This document shows positions 1 through 8,800 of a stretch of 31,922 bases of DNA, piece by piece. Made by a program: the position numbers and the translations under genes. The stretch is from Beroe ovata. Lineage: Eukaryota; Ctenophora; Nuda; Beroida; Beroidae. Under the pieces are notes generated by a model. The model was not told where the DNA came from, ran no database searches, and worked only from the letters and a program-made list of their open reading frames with translations. Position 1 is the first letter of the stretch, and each line of letters opens with the position of its first letter. Location: assembly GCA_946803715.1 (NCBI GenBank), contig CAMPET010000087.1:1-31922 (forward strand), given 5' to 3'.

Positions 1-315
1 CAGTGCCAGATTCAGAAGACGAGATTCAGAGAGCGCTCCGGCTTTCTTTAGAGGTAGCGCAGTTCATTTTCAATCTCGGGGCACGTCTTGATACTCGAAG
101 TTTAAAAATAAAACTCAAATAAGTGCGTGTACTACACGGTTTAAAAATAAAAATCCGAGATCGAAAGAAATTGGAACTCATTTTGAAAAACCATATTCTT
201 TAGGACGAACAAAGGAGACAAGAATCGCTCATCGCCCAAGAGGAAGCTGAAATGGAACGGATCATTGCCCTGTCATTGAATGAGCGGTGAGTTTTGGCAT
301 TTAGGAGCTCTAGGG
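1..315 (+). repeat. Exact second copy of the ANKRD13 3' end (matches 1166-1480), ending at a gap
   Basis: Bases 1-315 match 1166-1480 base for base by eye, and the copy stops exactly at the single N at 316. It holds the end of the second ubiquitin-interacting motif exon (1-53) and the last exon with its stop codon (204-290). The abrupt end at a gap character suggests a redundant contig end or second haplotype placed upstream rather than a real gene duplication. A true partial tandem duplication cannot be excluded. Confidence 0.9.
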
Positions 316-351
316 NGGTGTGATGTGTTTGACGGGACCTGAAAACGACAG

Positions 352-1455
352 GGAATCGACGTGTTGTGTCGTGGATGCTCATATATTCCATGTACCGCCT
401 GGCTATGTCAGAATAGGTGTGTAGCAGCTGTCTAGTATTGTCGATAACACATGATGAGACCTGGGATTGTTTCAGGCTGTGTGCTTCTTAGCGGTAGCCA
501 TAGCTTGCACCAAATGAATAAACCAACTAAACGGGCACCTCTAATTTGAGGAGAGCCGATTAAACAGGAAGCTTTGTTCCTATCACTATCAGTACCAAGC
601 TACTCCAAATTCAGGTGGTGGTAATGAGCGATTGAGAGCGATGCAACAGCAGCAGCAATACCTTAGCGAGGACCGTATGCTACAGTACGCCATCCAACAA
701 AGTTATCTGTCAGGGCCAAATACCGACGGCGATGATGAGGAGGTGAAACACAAGGATTTGTTTTATTAGTCCTATTTTATTTTTTATTTTCATGGCCTGC
801 AGTTTGATACCTTATTTCTAGAATAACAACCGCCTTCGACGCTCATATTTCGCAGATGATTGATGCTCTTTACCCATAGATCATTTGCAAATACACACTG
901 AAAGTGAAAGACATCTGAAACCTATCCCCTTCCTAGCTAACGTGGATTGAAGCTCTCGCTACTGTGGGAGGAGTGGATCGTTCACAGGGCTCACACCAGG
1001 AGCTCTCTGCCCCCGAGCAACTCGTGAATGAGCAACAATCGACGGATCAACTGCAACCGCCGATCACGGAGCAGGAGTGGTCTCCCCCGACCGAGCTCTC
1101 ACACCATGGGCCAGAGTACCATGAGCCTGAGTACCATGGGCCAGAGTACCATGAGCCAGGGTACGCAGTGCCAGATTCAGAAGACGAGATTCAGAGAGCG
1201 CTCCGGCTTTCTTTAGAGGTAGCGCAGTTCATTTTCAATCTCGGGGCACGTCTTGATACTCGAAGTTTAAAAATAAAACTCAAATAAGTGCGTGTACTAC
1301 ACGGTTTAAAAATAAAAATCCGAGATCGAAAGAAATTGGAACTCATTTTGAAAAACCATATTCTTTAGGACGAACAAAGGAGACAAGAATCGCTCATCGC
1401 CCAAGAGGAAGCTGAAATGGAACGGATCATTGCCCTGTCATTGAATGAGCGGTGA
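352..1455 (+). CDS. ANKRD13: ANKRD13-family ubiquitin-binding protein, C-terminal part (5' end missing)
   Basis: The ANKRD13 family are endosomal/plasma-membrane adaptors that bind ubiquitinated receptors through C-terminal UIMs. Four phase-compatible exons are visible: 352-416, 615-742, 937-1218 and 1369-1455 (TGA). The first encodes the end of the GPCR-chaperone domain (C-V-V-D-A-H-I-F-H-V-P-P-G-Y, the family's VDPxxFEVPxGY stretch). Then come UIM1 (RMLQYAIQQSYL), a linker with the family-like LTWIEAL, UIM2 (SEDEIQRALRLSLE) and UIM3 (EAEMERIIALSLNER) at the extreme C-terminus, as in animal ANKRD13A/B/D. The linker has a short PEYH(E/G) tandem repeat. Ankyrin repeats are absent because the contig begins at the N at 316. 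A possible poly(A) signal AATAAA lies at 1649-1654. The family is clear; the A/B/C/D paralog is not. Confidence 0.87.
1101..1164 (+). repeat. In-frame 15/30-bp coding tandem repeat (PEYHE/PEYHG)
   Basis: About four copies of a 15-bp unit centred on GAGTACCATG lie in the ANKRD13 linker exon between UIM1 and UIM2. They encode alternating PEYHE and PEYHG pentapeptides. The unit preserves frame, so copy number can change without breaking the protein. Confidence 0.75.
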
Positions 1456-1601
1456 GTTTTGGCATTTAGGAGCTCTAGGGTGGAGATGCAACTTGGATTA
1501 CTATCAGCTGGGTGTACTCAGAATCGCTGAGTGTGTGTGTGTGTGTGTGCTGAAAACTGGAAGAGAGGCGCTGCATATTGCTTTGTTGCAATATCAAGGC
1601 T

Positions 1602-1639
1602 ACACTGTCACTGTCAGACGGCAGTGACACTGACAGTGT
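1602..1639. repeat. Short inverted repeat 3' of the ANKRD13 gene
   Basis: Arms ACACTGTCACTGTC and GACACTGACAGTGT pair over 14 positions with one mismatch around a short loop. It lies about 150 bp after the stop codon and just before AATAAA (1649-1654), so it may fold in the 3' UTR. A (GT)n run lies just upstream at 1531-1549. Confidence 0.5.
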
Positions 1640-1843
1640 GGAGAAAGGAAATAAAAGAAGCCGTCAGTCACACTCACAGAGAATGAGGCTGGGAGTCAGA
1701 CGTAGAAGTGTTACACCTCTGTTTGGGGAACTCATGTCAAATCTCGATTGCTATTAGTATTAGTATTACGCTATCCACTATCAGTATCACATGTAACATA
1801 GCTATGCTACTTTATTAAAGTTGAATTTGTGAATAATTCGAAA

Positions 1844-1907
1844 TTCCACTGTTCCTAATCCTTGCGCGTTCAACATTCAAGAAACAGTGGCCAGATTACA
1901 TCCGGCA
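1844..1907. mobile_element. Degenerate copy of the palindromic element
   Basis: The right half contains GAAACAGTGG and a TGTAATC/CCGGCA end like the right arm of the elements at 2088-2208 and 2228-2346, with substitutions. The left half keeps only CCACTGTT and CTTGCGCG. It is read as an older, decayed member of the same family. Confidence 0.55.
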
Positions 1908-2087
1908 AGCGTGACCGTGACCAATGACCATGACCCAAATACGGTCCGCATTCCGGGCCCCGCAAGCGATCGTGTACACAGTACACGTTGTCAGTTGTGC
2001 GCCCCTGTTCTCCTCAGTGAAAGCTGGAAAGTCGTAGAAAGGAGACCACAGAGACGCGCAGCGCGCGCGGAGAACTTGAGCCACGAC

Positions 2088-2208
2088 TGCCGGATGTTAT
2101 CTGTCCACTGTTAATTCTTGCGCGCGCCTTCATCGAAGGCCGAAACAGATGAAGGCGCCGCGCACGCGCACCACCGCGCAAGAAACAGTGGACAGATAAC
2201 ATCCAGCA
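2088..2208. mobile_element. Palindromic (foldback/MITE-like) element, copy A
   Basis: The left end is TGCCGGATGTTATCTGTCC and the right end is its reverse complement with one change (CCAGCA for CCGGCA). The arms continue inward through ACTGTT and GCGCGC to a GCCTTCATCGAAGGCC core. It is about 121 bp with no coding capacity. Terminal inverted arms covering nearly the whole element are typical of foldback or hairpin MITEs. No clear target-site duplication is visible, because the next copy starts 20 bp away. Confidence 0.75.
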
Positions 2209-2227
2209 AGGCCACGCACGAAGCGCT

Positions 2228-2346
2228 TGCCGGATGTTATCTGTCCACTGTTTCTTGCGCGCGCCTTCATCGAAGGCCGAAATGAAGGCCTTCGATGAAG
2301 GCGCGCGCGCCGCGCGCAAGAAACAGTGGACAGATAACATCCGGCA
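2228..2346. mobile_element. Palindromic (foldback/MITE-like) element, copy B (best preserved)
   Basis: This 119-bp element is almost perfectly self-complementary. Both ends read TGCCGGATGTTATCTGTCC on their own strand, followed by ACTGTTTCTTGCGCGC. The right arm carries about 9 extra GC bases, and both arms meet at the CTTCATCGAAG/CTTCGATGAAG core. It would form a long hairpin of about 55 bp. Short open frames inside it on both strands are by-products of the symmetry. Confidence 0.82.
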
Positions 2347-2460
2347 ACGAAGCGCGGGAACAAGCGATCGTGATGCGCGGCTCGCGCTGAGAATAATTTT
2401 GCACCGCGCCGCAAAACGAAACTTTCGACAGGGTCTATCATCGATCGATCGATAATGATT

Positions 2461-2541
2461 GTCAGATGTTACCTGACCTGGTTCTCGCGCGCGCGCCTTC
2501 GATGAAGGCGCGCGAGAAACTGAGGTCAGATGAAATCTGAC
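2461..2541. mobile_element. Palindromic element, diverged copy C
   Basis: The 81-bp inverted repeat has ends GTCAGATGTTACCTGACCTG and the complement of GTCAGATTTCATCTGACCTC. A GCGCGCGCCTTCGATGAAGGCGCGCG core is shared in kind with copies A and B. The ends differ from A/B but follow the same pattern (terminal GATGTTA, then CTG, then TTTCTCGCGC), so it looks like a related subfamily. Confidence 0.7.
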
Positions 2542-3127
2542 AAGATAATGATAGGCGTACGCGACATGTACACAAAATTGTGCAGAAGTGAAGAGTGAAA
2601 GCCCTTACAATGTACAAGCTCTATAAAGATGTCAACATGGAGTCGCGTGCAAGAGATGAAATCTCACAATTTTATTTTAGCTCTCTTATGTACAACTGAA
2701 GATTTTTCTGTAAGTGAATTATAACTGACATCATTGGTATTTAGTGAATCATTGATATTTAGTGAATTACTGCAAACATTATTATTTGTTAAAGAGTGTT
2801 GATGTATTGTCAAAACATTTAATTTATTTTATCATCACTCATTCACAATTAGACTCATTGTCAGTATTCAATGATTCATGAAGCTGTATTTCGAGGAAAC
2901 TAGAAAAATATTGTTAGGAATATTGCTTTATTGCAGAATCTATATTTACATTTTCAATTCGTTCCTTCCAGCTCTGGGTAAGTGCTCTAATTAGATTGAT
3001 AAATATTTTTGACTACATTGTACTTCATGAGTTGAAGGTGGGTTATGTATATATACAGTATTTTTTTCTGTGAGTGAAGCTCAGAAACAAAATTTTCGCT
3101 CACACAAGTTCAAATTTATAGGACCAT
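2542..3127. other. Intergenic DNA upstream of NUP43
   Basis: AT-richer, non-coding DNA between the palindrome cluster and the NUP43 start codon. A short direct repeat around ATTGGTATTTAGTGAAT lies near 2733-2766. The NUP43 promoter and 5' UTR presumably lie here, but no TATA box or initiator can be assigned with confidence. Confidence 0.5.
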
Positions 3128-5445
3128 ATGTCTTCAAAGTTTGTCGGCGAGAATCTTGGCTGTGTTAAGTGGGCACCTGTTTCAAACTTTGCTTTAGATG
3201 TGGCAAACCATTGTGTAACAGGTAATACAATTATATCTTCTTGTTATTGATCTTACTATCTTACTTAGTGAATCACAACCTTCACCGAAACTGAATTCAT
3301 TTGCAGTTGGACAAGATTCTAGCCAGAAATCGATCAGTCTATGGGAATGTTCAACCGAAAAAATAAAGCTAGAATGCAAGGTCCCTCTTAAGTGTCAAGG
3401 AACTGGGCTGTCATTCGTATCCAAGAAAACATTTGTGGTTGGGACTAATGATGATGTAAATCCTTCCTTACAGGTTTGGTGGTGGAAAACTAGACATTTT
3501 AACCTGGTAGATTCCTTACTTGACTCACCACTTATGTGCAGTAGTGTGTCTGAAGTCACAATTGTACATATAATACAGAATTTCAATATAATGAATACAA
3601 TGATATAATGAAGCTGTAATATGATAGATAGGTAATAAGCAGAGCGTGTCATTTGAGTCCCATCTGACTCTTGATTCCACTGTCTTGTCAACTTACACAT
3701 GATAAGTAGATTCAATTTATCTTACAGGATTGACTGTCAATTCATTTGTACGTTATTGCTCTTCTATTTTGTTCAAAAACTACTCCTTATCATTCACACC
3801 TTCCTCAGATTTGGGACATCACATCTAAGAATGATCTAGTTGAGTGTGGAAAACTGAATACCAGGAACAAACATACAACTCATGTGTCCTCGTCAGAGAA
3901 ATTTGTGGCATCTGTTGGTGAAGAGGGCCATCTTCAGGTAAGAGGAAAGTTTATTAACTTATGTGGAAATCATATTTTTCACTCACTTTGAATTTTTCAA
4001 TTCCAATTTCATTTGTATTGAGGTTTGGGAGGTTTGAAGTTATATTATGTGACTGAAAGCGCTTTCTACGACACTATTTTCCCATCAAATCATCCTTTCC
4101 ACTCTTACACTTAAAGTATTTAAGCAATGAATTAGCGAATTAGTTTCTTTAGCCATCAGCACTTCATTTACTTGTCATACCTTGTACACAACCTCAAAAC
4201 TGATTGTATGTTTAAATATGTATGAAATGATATCGAAGGACGACAATTTTTAATGAGTGTGGCCCAACACGACAACACGTGTTTCATAACGAGTCAATCA
4301 TCAGGAAACTAACACATTTACATGATTATGGAGATACATCTGTTTTGGCGAGATTTTTCCACTAATTTTAGTAGAAGTAATGTGAAGTTACACCGCCTTC
4401 TGCAGGTATACTCCCCGTCCCAAGAACGAGAGGTGTACTCCGCACGATGTGACATGTGTCTGAACACGTCACAGTTCTACCTGTCTCACTGTGTCTTGGT
4501 CGGTACTGCTGCGGGACAAGTCCACAACTTCGACACTCGAGTTCAGAGTGATCTCCCTGCCGCCACACTTTCCAGCGATCTGGTGCGCAAGTTTGTTCAA
4601 CTTTGAACCAGCAGTTATGTGATTCCAATTCGCAGGAAAACATGGAAACTTATTATCCTGGGGACTGAATAACAGTGAATTTCTAAATTCGATCTAGACG
4701 ATTCAAGTTGAAATTTATCAAATTGACAGGTGTCAATACTGGGAATAGCTGTACACACGACACAGCCGTTTATCATTGCTAACTCAAGGTCGGACGGTAG
4801 CTTGCTGATATGGGACAATAGAAACATTAAGTTCCCTCTGGCTACATTTGCAGGTTTGAGTCTGTGTGTGTGTGTGTGTGTGTGTGTGTNGTGTGTGGGT
4901 TAGTGTGTGTTAGTGCCTCTGACTGTCTCTGAGTTAGCCTGAGGGTAAATAAGACGCATTCTGTCAGCATTCTTCCGACCAGGTCATGCTAGTGCTATTT
5001 GGGAAGTGCAGTTTGAAAAGGAGAAGTCGGACAACTTGTACACATGTTCAGAAGACGGACAGCTACTCATGTGGAATGGGGCAGCTCTCAGTGGTACGTG
5101 TCCCTTCTCATATTTAGTCATCTTCTGTCATCTTTATAGTTTATTGATCTTAAGTCATCTTTGATCTTTGGTCGAACGCCAAAACTCAAATCATGTCATA
5201 ATTATATCCGTTACATTTGTTTATGATTATTTTCATGATCGTCAGGTGTTGGTGGATTGTTAGGTGGTGGAGGTAAAGTTTCACCCTGGTTAACACCAGA
5301 AATATCACATCAAAAGATGGATGTTTTCAACCTACTCGGCAGTGACAACAAGTTAAGTGTTAACAGTTTCGATGTGTTGCAAGGTAAAGTGGTATGCGGT
5401 GGTGTGAGACAGACACTCTTCTGTGTGGATAGTTGCGATGAATGA
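3128..5445 (+). CDS. NUP43: Nucleoporin NUP43 (WD40 subunit of the Nup107-160 complex)
   Basis: NUP43 is a beta-propeller subunit of the Y-shaped nuclear pore scaffold, also found at kinetochores in vertebrates. Seven exons join in phase: 3128-3221, 3307-3455, 3809-3937, 4406-4582, 4730-4853, 4983-5093 and 5246-5445, giving 327 residues (human is about 380). The N-terminus (KFVGENLGCVKWAPVSNF) matches the family's KFVSQKISKTRWRP start. WD-type strands end in ISLWE, IWDIT and LLIWDN. The most diagnostic blocks are HASAIWEVQFEKEKSDNLYT followed by CSEDGQLLMWN, and the terminal LSVNSFDVLQGKVVCGG, matching human LSVNTLDVLGPCLVCG. The start is the first ATG giving this N-terminus. CDAN1 begins 428 bp downstream on the same strand. 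The protein looks compact, with short inter-blade loops. Confidence 0.9.
4862..4897. repeat. (GT)n microsatellite with an internal N
   Basis: A GT dinucleotide run in the fifth NUP43 intron is interrupted by a single N at 4890, a typical site of assembly uncertainty. True length is unknown. Confidence 0.9.
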
Positions 5446-5873
5446 GCCGAAAAAAGGGCTGGCTTGGAATATGTTGGAATGCAGGCCTTCCGCTAAAATA
5501 TGTTGTTGAATTTCCAAAGGGACAGAGGCACAAATTTACGCGCCAAAATTCGAGAACTCTCACTTTTATGTATGGCGCGAGAATGGAATCTGCGGAGTTC
5601 CCGCGCGAGGTAGCGCACGTACGGTTTTGTTTGAGTTTTTGAGTTTTGAATCAGGTTTTGGTTGACGATCCCACCCTTCTCATAGTGCCGGTGACAAGGG
5701 CGTAGCAAGTAACATCTTCTTATGTTTTTATTTAACTATTTTAACTATTTCATTATCCTGTCATTTTTCTTCACTATTTCGAATCAATGTTGCCCCGCAT
5801 TAAAATCCCTGATATTATCGATATCCGAATGCGAAAAGCGCTCATTTTATGCTCACCACTTTACCAATAGCAA
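5446..5873 (+). other. NUP43-CDAN1 intergenic segment
   Basis: 428 bp between the NUP43 stop and the CDAN1 start. It must hold the NUP43 3' end and the CDAN1 promoter and 5' UTR. No canonical AATAAA is seen. A GC-richer, CpG-containing stretch around 5535-5625 (GGCGCGAG, CCCGCGCGAGG) is the likeliest CDAN1 promoter region, by inference. Confidence 0.45.
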
Positions 5874-8800
5874 ATGACTGACATACTCAACGATGTACTA
5901 GAGAAGAAATTATCGAGTCACGATGTAATCAATTGGATTCTGGGATCGGTAAGACATTCGTTCAGATACTGCATAACTACATCTACAATATCAGAAATGA
6001 CGCAATTCAAACCAACAAATCCCCCCTTTCTAAACCTCTCTTCCTAACCCCCACCAGCAATCCCTCCCTTACTCCTGCACAAAGGAACTGTTCGTCTCAC
6101 ACTTTCTGAGCTGGTTACGAACTCACGTGACCTACGCTTCACCACCACCACCCGACAAAACTCCTAACGTTACCCCCGTGAAAAGCAACAAGTTTACAAC
6201 ACCGAATAGGAAGCGGTCTGATCGCAGGAAGGGAGGAAATTACAGGTATGATGCTGCTTTGACGATTTAACGGAGTCTCTGATATTTCTAGATGAGAATT
6301 TCAACTCAGTTCTTAACAAAATGAATCGGCAGCCCAGTTCCGACCAACAACCGTGGTTCAAGAACTCCAAAGAGTCCGAAAATTCCCGCCAATGTCACTC
6401 AGATGCCCTTTTCCGACTCCCTTGATTCTCTGTCAGATTATCCTCCCTTGAAGAGCTCTACACCCGTCGAGTATGTTCACCTGACTCAAACAGTAATTAT
6501 TGAGATAGCACATCATTCGCTAAATCCATAGTTCACAAATTAATTACAATTTCAGTGAGCCTGTATCCCGGGTTACAAAACCCGAACAAATACTCCAAGT
6601 TAAAAGAAGAGTCGACTTTTCTTCCTTTACGAACGGTGTTGTTCCCAACAAGAGTTCCCAAAACGTTGGACAATCGGGAAAATTGGACGTTTCAAAGGAG
6701 CGTGTTGATCTTATTGAACACGTGCGAGAATCATCGCCATTCGTAACCGGGGAGATTGACAATGTTGTAGGGGCTCAGGTGGATAGTGCGGACCTGATTG
6801 ATACACAGAACGCTGCTTTCCACCAAAACTTGACTCCAACCAAAGCATCAGATGATTCTAATCTAAAGAATGGATCAGGGGCTTCATCTGATCGATCATC
6901 TTCAGATAAACCAGCGAAACTTATTCCAAGTGTGATCACTGGGGTAAACGCTGAACTAAACATTGGTCAGACTTCTAGTTCAGAGACAAAGAATTGTTCT
7001 GAGGAACCAAAAGTGGTACCCACTCAAATATGTAATTCACACAAGTCAGCGTCATCGCAGTCGAAGAAAAAGAAGGTTAAGAGAGTGCCACTTATGACAA
7101 TTTCCAACCAAGCGCAGCCGAGATGGTCTGGAAATGAGGTTCAGAAAAATGGAGTTATTGATATACAGACTTTGGACAGTCGTTTCAGTAACCGCTTTCG
7201 TTCGAATGAGGGTAGCTCAGATAAGAACCATGAAAGTGGTCGTGATGCTTTCCAAAGGAGCTCACAAGCATCGAACTCGTCCGAGGAATGTATGTTTGAA
7301 TCGAGGTTTCAACAGAAAGGGGAGAGCCCAACGACTCCATCTAGAAGAACACTCCATTCCACGAGTTCGGATGCTGGAGAAATTCCAGTCAAACGTGTCA
7401 TGTTGACACCGGTCAAGTCGGCTAATTCGCAGTCTAATAATTCGTTGACACCACTCAAGTCATTGACACCTAATAAAGTCGTGAAACCGGCTAAGAAGTG
7501 TTTACTGACACCAGCTAAGGATGAACATGCGGAAAATAATCTTGGAGAGTCTGCAAAAGTAGAGGAGTCCGGTGAAAGTCAAAAATCTATGGATATCGGT
7601 TTGAGATCTGGCAGCTTGAACAGCTCCGACCCTGGACCTCAATACAGCATTTGTGCTGAAGTGCTTGATTCACCGCTCCAGGGAGATATCAGTGAAGACG
7701 ATAATCCTGATGAAATCAGTCTTGTCCATTCCCTTGCAGAGGTAAGAGTCCTTATCTATCTGCAGAGATTAGAGACACACTTTCTTAATGGCAACTTGCC
7801 AAATTATCACAAAACACAATGTTTTAACGTTCCCACTTTCTCCCAGTTGTACACAGTGGTGCTGAACGAAATTATGATGAGCAATCTTGCTAGCGAGCTT
7901 CACCTCCTGCTCTCTCTGATACAGTCGCCGAGTGCGGGAAATGTGTCTGTCATTTCACGTCACAGAGCACTGTTCACCTCGACTGTTTGTAGAGGTATGT
8001 GTTGCTGTCTGTAGAGGTTTGTGTAACTGTCTGTAGAGGTATGTGTAACTGTCTGTAGAGGTATGTGTAACTGTCTGTAGGGTGATGTGCGAAGCCCTTC
8101 TCCGTGATGGTGATATTTCATATTGGCTGTATCACAGTGAGGGGTAATGGCTGAAGAGTTGTTGCCTGTTTATTTGGGCGCGGTTTGAGATAAGGAAGTT
8201 TTTAGCAGAGAGAATCTGTTCAAGTATTTATACCTGCTATAGTCCATGAATTGGAGTTCTTAGCTAAACAGCTAAACTTAATGAATCCTGATAAACTATC
8301 TGATAAACACTCTTCGTGTGAGCGCTATATATCTGACATCATGTCTCAGGACTGGACGTGTGGATCAGGCACTTGTCACCCACACTAATCATTGAGATTG
8401 AGAAACACCTTGACATCACCATCACGAGAGTGGATCCTGCATCGCCCCTCTTTGCAACAGGTATTATCATGATACAACAAGAATATGAGTGCTCGTGTTA
8501 CACGCCCACATTGATATTCTATACTAGCTGCGTGTAACAGTATAAGCATTTGAGTCACGCTGCGTGGAGGCACAAGAATAACCATGCCCGATTGAATAAT
8601 AGGGTAATCTCTGTTAGAATAATCAATAGGGGTTGCTGACGGAGTAATATCTAGTTCGTGGACGCCCGACGCATAAACCATTAAATTCGATGGAAAGCAG
8701 AAACGCATCATTATGAAATCTCCTGCAGATATATCCATAGCGAGTGTGCCCTTCCAACTGGACCATGACACAAGACCCCAGTTCCCAAATGATCACGTGT

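Noticed and set aside
2014-2455. Overlapping open frames of 70-108 codons on both strands
   Set aside because: They arise from the palindromic elements: the same peptide appears forwards and backwards, and there is no domain or splice support.
8385-8771. 128-codon minus-strand open frame
   Set aside because: Overlaps two supported CDAN1 exons and their intron; no domain recognised.
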